From: Phoronis australis
Taxonomy: Eukaryota; Phoronida; Phoronidae
DNA length: 64,000 nt
NCBI GenBank assembly: GCA_002633005.1
Contig: NMRA01000078.1
Coordinates: forward strand, 1,004,233 to 1,068,232
Reading direction: 5' to 3'
In this document: piece after piece, positions 50,279-63,000 of the stretch
Numbering within the stretch: position 1 is the first letter of the stretch
How the letters are laid out: every line of letters begins with the position of its first letter
The notes under the pieces: model-generated
What the model was told of the DNA's origin: nothing
The model's input: the letters and a program-made list of their open reading frames with translations, nothing else
Databases searched by the model: none
Made by a program: the position numbers and the translations under genes

Positions 50279-50912
50279 GTTCCCAGCCAAAACCATTCTG
50301 ATCAGTGTGTTCACATTTCAAAGTATCACTCGTGGACCCACTGTTTTCACACCTTAGAAAATATTAATGATGGTCATGATTCTAGAGTTACCAAATGAAT
50401 GGAAATTTCAGAACAGAAAGTCACATTCTAGTTCTGTGTGCTGAGCTATGAGCAATGACCGCATTTATGACTGCTATTTTTTGGTGAATTGCCAAGACAT
50501 TTGGAAAGTTAATGTGATAACATTTTGATGGTGTGGTGCTTTGCGCTATTTCATATAAATAACCAAAAAGGTTGATTAACTAGGCAAAATATTAATTGTC
50601 CAAAAGGCAAAAAACTGACTACAAAAATTAGAATCAGAAGGGGCAAGAAGGCACAAAAGCAGACGAGCTGACAACAAAACTTTGAAGAACAAAGCACAGT
50701 CATCAGGTTTAAATATCTGAATGCATTGCTTACCTTTTAAGAACTTTCATGTGAATGAGAGTTCTACTTTTCTACTACACGCGTGCTAAAGTTTTCTGCA
50801 AGGTGAAGTGTACACATCCTGTAGTATGAGTTATCTCCCCTTGTATACACTGGTAAGTTTGGTGGACCAGTACCCCTCTAGCATCATTTACTCTGTCCTT
50901 TGTTTTCTACAG
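50279..50912. other. Intron-like DNA before the first clear receptor exon
   Basis: No gene is seen. The end of this stretch (cctttgttttctacag, ending at 50912) is a strong acceptor with a long pyrimidine tract. Confidence 0.6.
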
Positions 50913-51038
50913 CGGCAAGCGTGTTCCGCCGTTTGCCCAATGCCTGGGACCATGCCTCCTTGCGTGGAATCAACGGATCGAGAACTGACCGCGTCTACCG
51001 TCTCAGTTTCTCATGGTTGCCTCCAGTTCTGGGCGAAG
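50913..51038 (+). CDS. IL-17 receptor exon: D1 first part
   Basis: The acceptor is tttgttttctacag and the donor is gcgaag|gtaact. The exon is 126 bases, phase 1 to phase 1. The supported reading includes LPNAWDHASLRGINGSRTD and YRLSFSWLPPVLGE, matching in spacing the strand order of human IL17RD before its GALGIEFLKGF segment. There is one N-glycosylation site (NGS). A second frame is also open across the exon (phase 0, Cys-rich) but does not match the family or the phase of the next exon. Confidence 0.75.
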
Positions 51039-54000
51039 GTAACTATAACAGTCAGTGATGTGAAGTAACCTTTGAAGTGAGGCCAAAAAATAACAGAATT
51101 GTTTCTGGTCTGCATCCAACTCCTTTTGAAACCTTTGCCTCGCAACTCGCATCAGGGGACCCTGAGTGCGAAAGGGATTGTGCCACGCATTTCAGCTGAC
51201 TAAGTGATGGTGAGGACAAAAAATAAATGAAATGTCCTTACCAATTTCAAGTGGCTTTATCTGATTGGACAAATAAAAATGAGTAACTCACAAATGTTGA
51301 AAAGGGAGACCAGAGTTATGCTGTTTTCTTTGGCCTGGGAATGTTGTGGATTTTGTAAAACTTGTCTTACTCGGAACAGACTCAGGTAGAAGCATGTGCA
51401 AAAATAGTGCTCGGTACTAGCGGCATTTGTCTGATTTTTGGTTAGATTTCTGTGTCTGGCATTAGAGCTATGATTACATCCGAAACGAGGATCTGACCTC
51501 TGGGCGCTGCATCTGTAAGACGTATCCATTTTGAATGTTGTCATAGTTACAAAGCCAGGTATAGAAACTCACTTGAAAAATGCAGGATGTGTACGGTGTA
51601 CGAAAAATACTGCTTTTTACTTTCAATACTTTGGCAGAAACTTATGTACAAATGTCCACTGCTGACTTCAAAAGGGCTTTTCACACTACAGTTACCCTAG
51701 ACTAAGTTACTTTTGAAACAAGTTGTGACTGGGTTTAGTGGTACTGTGGACACTACTTTCACTGGGACAATTTAACATGCGTGTGACCACCTACCCCAGC
51801 TTATGGGTGTAAGGTAAATTGTTCTAAGGGTAATTTGCTTCAGTGCAAGTTGTGGTGTGGACACAAACCTGCTGACGAGGCGAAAGAAACTACCATCTGT
51901 GCGCTTGCTCAGTTACACCCTTAGGGATGTCTATTATTTTTTGCATCAGGTTTGTCACACAGTGTAGGGTGTATAGTAGAGAAGTTTGACTGAACAGGGT
52001 CAAGTTGCAATACGACAAGGGTAACTGACATAGTTTGGAGACGACTTACATTGAAGTCATATAGTTAGCCGGAATGATAAATATCATCCACACTGGACCG
52101 CCTTTTTATTAGAAGCAGTACACCTGGTATTGGCCAAGATGAGTGTATCGTCAGGTGTATTTATATTTTAATATGGCAAATTATTTATAAGCTGGGTATA
52201 TGAAGGTGGGTGCTCAATTTACACGTTAACCTTAGTGGAAGTGTTTTTGCGGGCTTGTGATTGTTTTGGCTACAACCAGACTGATACGAGCTTTAAAACG
52301 CACCTTCAGCCTGGGTTTAAATTGAGAAATTCAAGTCAGGGAGTGGATGAATGGAACACTTAACTTGATTCGCTGATTGACCTTTTCGCGGATGGAAGAT
52401 GATATGAAATAGCCCTGCCACAGCTGACGAAACACATTCGGTGCAATCACTAGGTGGTGGGGTGGCTGGATATCCCATAATTCTGGGCTCTATGATTTGC
52501 ATGCATGCAGTTTTCACCATTCATTGATGTGACAACTCATGACGACTTCATGCACAACCGATAAAATGAACTCTTGGATAAGTGCCAATTTCTTCTCCAG
52601 TCGCAGCCAAGGTGTCAGCGTTCCTGCTAACATTTCGTAATCGTCAGAGCAATTTGTCGCGATGTTACTTTGTGGAGGTCCAAGGAGAAATGACTTCTGA
52701 TCAGGTACGTGATGCAGAAAAGTGGGTAACTCAAAAGTCACCCATAGGTGGCGCTTAATGGAAACAGTAGTCTTTAATTTACCTGTGTATCCATGCATTC
52801 AGGAGTTGGGCTGGCTGAGCATGTTTAAGAATTATCAAATATTGCAGTCTGATGATAATATTTTGGTATTGCTTTGATATTTTATAGATACTTCGAGTGA
52901 GATATGTGGGTGTGCTTAATACCTGAGCTTTGCAGTGTTGTTGTTGGTATTGACCTTGGTTTGTCACATGTATGGACTGGACAAACAAGACTTATATAAA
53001 CTAGTGACCAGCATATTGCAGTAATACCGCTTTGTTATGTATTCCAAGGAAGGGGGGGTCATAGGAGAAATTATGTTAATACTCATTTAGCATGCCATTT
53101 GTGGCTAACTGAGAGTAATACTTCATAGTGGTCCGAGGCAACTAATAATATCTTGCATATTGCTTTCTCCATTCATGGCAAAGAGTGGGTTTTACAGAAC
53201 TTAACCCTCTGAAATTATCAATCCAGGACTAAGTTTTTGTACAATATTATGAGCAGGTGGAAGCCTTCGCCAAAATAATATAAAACAGTCATAAAGTAGA
53301 TTTTCTGTCTTTATACAAGCATCCATATTTGGCTTTGTGCAATTTGAGCGTAGTTGCTTATAATTTTGGGGATGGATTAAGTCATGGGTGTTGTTCACAC
53401 CTAACAGGCCTTTTGAAATTGTCCTAGGAGGTCTATGGAAGCAGTTCTTTGTGAACACTGCAACTGTCTCAGTTGGATTGTGGAAGTAAACACAGATTAA
53501 CCAAGGGTTTATGGTCATGACTGATAAGATAATTGTTTTATTACTCCCCATGAATTATGAATAGCTGAGCCTGGAATGTTTAACATTCCCTAACCTAGGC
53601 TTCCTACAGATCAGGGTGTACTACCCTTTTCCTGCATGACTCTTACTTGCATTCTCATTGACAACATCCTTTCCCATGTGCGATGTTCTTTTGCTTATGG
53701 GCTGTGGGACTTTTCTCTTAAAGTGTTGTTCAGTTCTTGTGAACTTCATCTTTTTCTCATAAGCCATATTAAACGTAGCCGAACCGTATTCAGATACAGT
53801 CTAAGTCAATGTTCTTCGACTCAAACATTGTATGGAATATGTGATCTCTCAGATATCTCAATAGAAAAGTTAATGTTAGGATGATTTTAGAACTGTCACT
53901 GGTAGATAATTGGTGATTCGTGACGAATGACAAAGGGCACGGGGAGACTTAGAATGTAGTAGTTGATATCTGAGCTAAGTTCAATTTATAAACAGCTGCC

Positions 54001-57000
54001 ATTTGATGTTGAAACAAAATTGTAATGTCTTATCCGTGCTACTAATGGCAAAGATTAATCCACAAAATGGTGTTTGTCATAGTTCAAGTTTTGGCTCGTA
54101 ACTCTTGTCGTGCTCGTGTCTGCACATCTGTCAAGTGCGGTCTTCCGGAATGTTATCTAACACCCTTTAACTACAGGGGATTCAGTCAGCCCAGAATCGT
54201 GGAAGAAGTACCACAAAGTGCTATATATTTTGTTGAAAAACATCTTTCAAAGTGTGGATTACGAGAAGAGCACTGATTTCGTAGAAATTCTATTGGAGTT
54301 TTCAATAAAAGCACTGTACAGATTGTGAGAAAAGAATTTCTGATATAATGTGAATGCATATGCAAGCAATGAGGGAGAGAAATGGCTTTACCTACAGATG
54401 TCGCCACTGTGCAAAGTGGCCAAATCTATGCACAGACTGACGTTTGACTCACATTTCCTTCTTTCGTTCCAGATATTCTCCTCCAACTGTTTTCCAGTTG
54501 AAAAACAGAGCAAGCACATTCTTGACCTCACTATCTTACCGCAAGGGACGACCACACGCTACTACGCCACCGTACCGGACAATATTGATGGTAATTATCT
54601 TTATTTCATCCCATAATGCATTCTGACCTGGGAAAAAGTAGAGACTTTTCACTCTTCCGAATCAAAAAAATATTGTTCAAAATAAGCAAAACTACATTCC
54701 TAGAACAGTAAGTTTATTCGGTACACTGACACCAGATGGATGGTTGCCAAAATTCTAAATTTCTGCGATGACAGAAAACGATGTTTGACATGGAGTTAAT
54801 TGAGTTTATGAAATTGTCATATTTCAGTAATGTTTCATTGAGACCGCATTGTGATTGACAATGAAATTAGAAACAAATAGATTTTATCTTTTGACGACAG
54901 GAAGTGAGGTTCGGAAGCACGTTGAGGTTTTGTATTTTGAATTACATATAACGATTTTTGTTGGCTAGTTGTACCAAATGATGTTACGATCGTTCTTAGT
55001 TTTTTCCATGGAATGCCATTTTTACAGTGGCTAAATTGTCTCAGAATTAAAATGCGTAAAGCTGCAATGTAGTTGTGGATTTGATCCCTGATTTCATGTT
55101 GGTTTGGGCTAAAGGTTGGAATATGGGGCTCCTGATTTTTTAAAAAAGCTTGATTTGATCAGAAATAAATATTACGTGGTGGTCGTGCAAAGATGACACG
55201 GAATTTATGGTTTCTGCCCAGAAGGTGCATTCATTATCAGGTATTATTACACAACCAACCAATGGTACATCATTTAGGCATGATATCTTGAGATAAACTT
55301 TAACATTGCCCAAGCCGGTTGTGGAATACCATTTCATTCATGCCACCCGGAGGTCAGAGGTTGCTATTCGCGACCTGACCAATGGAACGCTGTAGAAACC
55401 ACTGACCCTGACTACAAAGCAAGCAGACGATCAAAGCAGGTAGATGAAAAGTGACTGAAAGAACCTTCAGTGGTTGTAAAATAAACAAAATATACGTCGA
55501 TCCCTCAGGCATATCAAATCATGTGTACCTTTGTCAGTCCATATGACCCGACATCAGATTCCACATTTTGCGTTTTTGTATCGTGTAAGGTTGGCGAGAT
55601 CTTGCGAGACCATGGTTAAGTGCACTGCAAGATTTCACTGGTGCTTTGCGAGCAGTAGTCTTGGATGTTTCTAGTGTGCATCAGGCATAATTTCAATGTT
55701 GAGTTGGAGAAAATGATGTGCAAAGACGGAGTTTATAACCAATATTGACGTTCCGTCACGAAAATTACTCGGTCTCGCATGATAGTAGCGTTATACAATT
55801 ACAACACGCCATTGTTTAACTATGAGCCGATATTTTAATTGATTGTTTGTCGCCTGTTATCAGAGTCTCATAGTGCCAGGCTGTGGAAACCCGTCATAGT
55901 GCGCCGTGTGGCGTACGCTACAAAGGAACTCACCATCTACATCAACCCAGCCCCACCCAAATTCGGTTTCCAGTGGTATGAAATGTACCTAGTGAGACTA
56001 CCTGATTACTATAAAGCTGGCCAGGTAGTTGACTTCGTATGACCATGTATCTGTTTCATGAAAACTGACTTGAAACTTTTGTCTAAAATTTCGTTTTACA
56101 CTCTCACTTCTAGATATTATTTTTACGTAAATTTTAGCACCTCAAAAGTTATAGTAATATTTTGTACACATCATTTAGTTACCCAGCGACAGTGGTTATA
56201 TGTTGTGAGACTTTTTACCTTGCTCAAGTCAGATTGAATTATTTTTCGTAAATACGTGCGTGAAGCAAAAGACGAAATATCTGACCCAAGTCTTAGGTCA
56301 CTTCTCATGAAACAGACCCCATATCTCGTGTTTGTTGTGTGTGTGGTTTGGGGACACCTGGGCTGGCTTACATAAAACTTCCAAGATTTAGCTGTTGGAT
56401 AATTTTGATTGTTGAAAGACGACAAGTGCATTCTCAACAAAGGTGATGCGACACGAGAAAACGCGATGTCAGTGTTTATATCCAGCTTATAACCTCATGC
56501 AGAAAGGCTTTTACATCCTGCAGAAGATATGACAGTCTTTCTGCTGTTGTTCACTTTGGGAGATAAGGGATTCGATCTCATGAGCAGCTGAGAAAATTTA
56601 TTAAAAGCTACAACTGACTCAGAGTTAGATAAAGTGGTTGAATTGGATACATTTGTTTGACAGCTGCCTTGCTATTTAGGGTATTCGTTTTAGAAGATCT
56701 AACAATTAGTTTCAAAATAATCGGAGTTCATTCCTCTTGCAAAAATGTTTGAAATAAAAATGTTATTGATGAAATTAAACCTTATCTAATCATGATCTTT
56801 TATTGCAAATTGTTAAATTAAAAAAAAATTCACCCCAGTTCTGGCACAAACGCTGATATAGTATTCAAGCTACATTTCATCCTGTTCAGCTGGCTAAAAA
56901 CTGAAAATCAAATGAGGGCCTTTGTCTCGTTATCAAGACTGAAGAACATACAAATCCAGGACAGGTCGAGAAACCCCTTGGAAAACCGTTGATTTTTATT

Positions 57001-60000
57001 GGAGGTGGCTAACTTCGAAATTCGAAAATGGCGTGCAGGAACTTCCATTCAAAACTAAATCAGTCATGTGAGACAACTCTGATCAGCTTTAGTTTTGACT
57101 CTAACGTCTCTTGGTCAAAGAACTCTATGTTAAGCTCTTTCACTGACGCCACCTTTTGGCGACTCCACTACACGACTCACTTGAATGCCAACGTCACAGT
57201 TTGTCTATTTTTAGCTGTACAAGCAGGGGCTATTTACAACATTTACGACCACCTTGTGTTGGTCTTTTGCTTGACAGAAAATATTTTTTTGAGAATTAGT
57301 GATTTTTTTCTTGAACATGATTCAGATTTATGCCAACCAGACTTGAGTTTCAACTACCTGACAATGTACGCAAACATTTAGTATCATAGAATTTTCGATT
57401 TTCTGTTTGCAAATATCAACAATTTTGTAGTCTTTTTTGTTTGTGCTCTCAATTTTTTTTATTTATTTGGCACTGGAAAGTGTGCCACGCACTAGAAAGT
57501 TGACAGGGAGAGAGTTAAAGTGACCACTAAACAGGGTGACTGCAGCTTTAACCAAAGCGCTTTGGGCCACTGTTTAAAAACATTACCACACTTGTCCAAT
57601 TTTGAAGTGTTGCCGAATGTGCCGACAACTCAAGTCAGGGGCAAAGAATGTGGCATTTTCAAATTCGCTTCCTTAGGATCAGCTAGTCAGTTAAGTATTG
57701 AGGCGTTTCCTTGAGTCATTGATCAGGTGTCAATGTTCTTGTTTGTCATGGAAATGGAATCCTATCACTCTGAGGACCATTATGAGAATAAAAGGCTTAA
57801 TTTGGTTTTTGTTTTTGGCCAGCATATACAAAAATGTTGATGAAACTCCAAGATGTGTGCTTTATACACTGGTCTCTAAAACGCTTTTTAGGAATTGTTT
57901 TAAACTGTTCTCCATGTCTGCATAGCAAGTAGCACCATGTAGTAATAAAAACAACAATAGTTGTAAAACGGCTTGACATATTTCGGTGTCATTTATGTTC
58001 TACTTTTTCGTAAGGAGCTATCATCAAAAATTAGGACTTTATGATTTTGATGAAAAAATTAATTAGTTATAATTGCATAAAACTAAAACGAAATGATAAT
58101 TTAGAAAACTGTAACAGTGTCTTGATATTTTACGAAATTTTGTCTAGTTGTTATTAATCCTACTGTTTTGCTATGATGAATATATCTTTCTTTTTTTGCT
58201 AAATTTCCTTAAAAACAAGAGCCTATTAAGTGGCAGATTGGTATAATGTCAATAATCAAATTCTACGGAATTGATGCTTTCAGAAAATAATATATATTTT
58301 ATCCGAGTTAAATTCTATATTTTGGGAGATATTTAGCTAAATGCACAAACCCATCGACGTTTTTATAAGAACTCGGTGTATTTTTAAGGGTTTTACATCG
58401 AAATTGATGATTTATAAACAATGAATTTTCAAACGATAAGCCGACACCAATAACCCGTGTTGTGAACTGCTGAACTGTTAGACTGCATGTGAAACCAATT
58501 ACGTCATTGAATAATTTCAAAACCTCCGTCTGCCGTCAGGTATCAGGTAACGCAACCGAACCTGCCGTTATCAAGTAGAACTACTCGATCTAAATTGATA
58601 CAGAATAGGTTGTTTTTTGGGTGGCATTCTCCTTTAATTTCCTTTTTTCTGCGTTATTGTCACGTAGCCAGTACCTGGGAGATCTCTCCAAAGCACACAG
58701 TCACTCACATGTTACTGAATTGCTAAATGCTGCATTGTGGGATGTCCATGGTCATGTGATATGCAATTGGTGGTGGTGATTGGTAATGATTGACTTGCTG
58801 CTTGTACCCGTCTCCTGACACTCTGGCTAGCAGTTTTATGTGCTTCACAGTGTATGTCTAGACCTCGTCGCAAAACTGAAGTGAATGGTCTTTCTCTGTT
58901 TACTGCTTGGGCAGTCAACGTGCACGTGACAAGTCAATTCTCTGCCTAAGATTTTTCCGTGTTATATTTCGTATGAGCAGTGAAGAGCTTTCCGGCACTG
59001 ATGCTGCGCTTTTTCAAAATTCACACAAGCTGTCTTTAGTCTTACATAACTATTGATTTCGGCCAATTTACCATGGTAACACTGATCTGAAGTTGTCCAC
59101 ACACAGTTCACAGCTGATTTTTGGGCTTGTAAAAATCTGGAGCTCATTATTTTAGGAGGTTAGGCTCAATAAGGCAGCTAGACCGTGCATGTTACTGTGT
59201 GCATTTTTGATACAGTACAGCCCCTGACTTATTAGATGTCCGGGCTGCATCCAGTCTGGTTAGTCATGACCTTAACTGGAGACAGACCGGAGAGTGAGGT
59301 GTGAATCGACCATGACAACTGGCATGAGCGTCAGCGTGACTGTGCCTGGAGCTTACTGTGAGTTATGCGTGAACAAAGCGCGAGCCTTGAGCGGGGCAGG
59401 AGTTTCCCTGCCTGCACTGCAGCCGAGACAGTCTTAACTGCTATCCTCACTAGTTTATCTTGACAAAACACCGTATCGTATTTCTGGTGATGTTTCTCGT
59501 CTTGACTAGGACACTATTTTAAATTAAGATTTAATTTAGCTTTGTCTCAGCACGTTACCAAGAGAGTTTATTACGACCAAATTGTTTGCCATTGAATAGA
59601 AGAGAAATCAAGAGCCTTGAAATATGAAGTAATGCGCTTAAAACAAAAGATGCGCTTGCGACATTACAAAATCGGAATTTCTAGCTACTCAATACTTATA
59701 ATTGTTTGAAAACTTGATAGTTTCAAGGTTGCTGTGCAGGGATTTTGAACTTTGAACTGTTTAAAGCGTGACAAAAAGGAAAAAGTCGATGGAAATGGTA
59801 ACTAATGGCTATACACAAAAGAAGGAATGTGACAAGCAAAAAACACAGTCAAGTAGTTACAGTATTGGTAATGAGGAAAGAAAATGATTCCAAAATACTT
59901 TTCATTTCAACATGGTCATTCCTTGCGTCAGTACTTTACACTTAGCTGAACTCGCCCATCCCAGGTCGCCAAATGAAAACAGATCACCGAAATTGAGATC

Positions 60001-63000
60001 ATAAATTGACTTATTATTGTGTTTTCTTAGAGCGATAGGTCCAAACACACGTTGATTTTAAACTTTTTCCGATTTATTCGCTGTAGTAATTTTGACATGG
60101 ACAGTGTTGGATTTTGTTGCCCGTTGTGTTTGTTACTGCGGAATGTTACAGTTGCCAGAGGCAAATAACTAATAGTCGGATACAGGAGGATAACAGCAAC
60201 AGACCCCACACTCTTGGGCCAAGTTTTAGAGACAGTTAAAATTTGGGTATATGAAAAATTAGAGGAAAGCTTAAGTTTTGAGTGCAAGTTGAAAACTTAA
60301 AGCTTCTGTAGTTACACCCAATTGAACACAAAATAATATTTAATCATTTTTCATGAGAATCTAATTGACTGTAAACGTGTAAAACTTAAAATTTGAAGTA
60401 CTGTAAGTAAAGGTTTATTTTGGGGTGGTATGGTTCACAAACGGATAGAGCAGTATCGGATTCAGTTTTGCTAGTCCCCGACAGAAATTGAGGAAGAAAT
60501 ATGTAGCGCTTCTTTAATTAAGAGCTAAATACACGAGAAAAACAAATGGATAACTTTCTTGGTCTAAAGCATTACAATCCTACTGTGACACTCAGATGAA
60601 TAGCTTTCAAAGTCAACTGAATCATTTGTATTCCGTACACTAATTTATTTGGGAGTAAATTCCACAGCCCAACACCTATCTAGCTCGGGCACTTCTGGCT
60701 TATGTTTTGATATGAAAATCTGGTATTTGGTAGTTCTTACATGTCAGAGCATAGCACGTGACTTCTGCGAACATTTATCCCAAATTCCGGCATCATGCAT
60801 TTGACGTATCAAACAAGTGACCGCTATTAATATTTTACTGAAGAAAGGGATGGTGCTACAAATTATTAAATCGCACTAGGGGTTGTAGGGAATGGGGATG
60901 CCAGGTGAGGTGCCGTCACCTGCAGAAGAGCGCTTATTGAAATTTTTTGTTCTCGAGTGCGGAGCAAAAATCTACAGAGTGACAATACATGCACATGTAT
61001 CAAGATGCGTAGGCTATTTTAGGGCGAATTAACTATATCCAGCTGTCACGAGTTTCACAGAGTCCTCTGTAAACACGGCTGTGAACTCGGGGTGCGTGTG
61101 TTTGTCTTTACGAACCACGGTTTAGTCGTTGATGGGACAGGCTTTGTAATCATAAATGGGAAAACAATTGCATGTAATTGTAATGCCAGACGATCTGAAA
61201 GATTACTTTTGAGTTTGACCAACACGTGAAATTACGGAGTTTAAGTCGGAAGCCAGTGTTGAAAGATGATTACTCAGCCATAACGACGCGCAGATCTAGA
61301 TGTTACATGTATTTTTATTGGTCCGGTGCACCATCACGGTTACCACATCTACCGAAGGCGTGAAAAAAGCATGAGGGAAGTGCGAGGAAAGCATGAGGGA
61401 GGCATGAGGAAGGCATTAACCGGAGGTAAGCGTGAGAAGGCCGTGACTGATTTTGCTCACGCCTGCGTTCTGGTTACGCTCCTGTCTGAGTAGCCGTGAG
61501 GCAGACAGGGCCAAGTCTAATAATTCAGTGGCTGTACTGTAAATAAGGCACAATAATTATTACTAGCTGTCTTAGAAACAGTTTCTACCTTCTCCATTGG
61601 CAGAGTCACTGTAGAAGCACCAACATACAAACATACTACTATAGTCACCAACTCCACCTTTTGCATTATTCACAGAACGTCATCTTGTAATGGTGGCATG
61701 GTGTTCACGTGCATTCAAACATTGTAAACGGTCTTATTTTAATTAGAGAATCGTGTTCCGGCTAATGCATGGAAGCCCAGCATGGCAAGACGTGTTAATT
61801 ACAAACGCCGTGAGGTGACTATCTACATTCAACCAGCTCCGAAGAGATATCAATTCAACAACTTTGAACTGATCCTGTTTAAGAAAGACATTGATATGCA
61901 GCACGGATGTTATGATTTACCGGTTTGTGTAAAGTTGAACGAAATTTGCCAGTCAGCCAGTTGGCCACCAGTCCATCAGTGTAGCCAGTCTGTCAGTGTG
62001 AGTTGTGAAATACCAACAATTTTGGCAAACTAATGAAACGTTTCGTTTTTGGGGGTCATTTTTGCTTAGAAGTGATAACGTCTGCAGCCACATTCCATCC
62101 TAGACTAGTGCTATCACATGACTGCGTGGCCCGAGACTGTCTGACTGTTTGTTGGTAGGGGTATGCCATTTCATCTCATTACATTATTGCCTTTCCAATT
62201 TCTATTGCTGCTAGATTGTGTCTGATGTGATCTCTACTCTGTTCACAGCTAAGCGAGCTTATCTGCTCTATGTATTTAATGTTTTGAGTAGACAGACGCG
62301 CAAGTCTGTGATTCGTCTATTTCTGACCCATGTGTGTGAACCCGCGCCATTCACTGGCAATGCTGAGGTAATTGTCCTTTGTATGGATAACGAAAATCGA
62401 CGCGTACGCATCCTTGAGCATAGATTTCATACGAGTCCTCTAATTCAGAAAACAGAAAGTGTCTTGCTTGCCATCGTCTGCTTGGTAAGTTGGCTGTGTA
62501 CTTGTATCTATGATAAACCTAGGAACCAATCTCATATTGGTTCCTAGGATAAACTGAACGTCAGACAGCTTAAAATACTGCTCAAGATCCTATATCTTTG
62601 TCTGCTAGCGGTTCTGCTTAATATATTGCTGTCCCACAATCCTTTGTGTTTTTGACGTCTTTCGCTATCCGTAAAAAGTTCAGTGTTATAATTAGTCTTT
62701 CTGTCAACTTTATGTTCTCACCGTCACACAAGGTCGCGTTTGGAGACCGTATGAGACGCTATTACTCAGATTTTTACTTTAATGTTAGTTGTTTATTTTT
62801 TATTTATTATTTAAGTACAGTATTTCTGGTACTAATATGAAGTTTTTCGCGATTATTCTCAATCTGATCTTCAAGTTTAAATAAATTTTAGTCCAGTGTA
62901 TTATTAATATTCCGTTTTCTTTCAAACCTCTTCTTCAGCAGTGACTGCTATAGTTAGTATTGTCGTTTTAAAGTAGCGTCATCATTATGTCACCAAAGGT

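Noticed and set aside
53201-53551. 116-codon minus-strand frame
   Set aside because: It overlaps a dispersed repeat also found at 625-795, has no motif, and lies in a receptor intron.
57028-57381. 117-codon frame as another receptor exon
   Set aside because: It has no WKP, PAP or V.QG.Y motif, and no acceptor and donor in the required phases.
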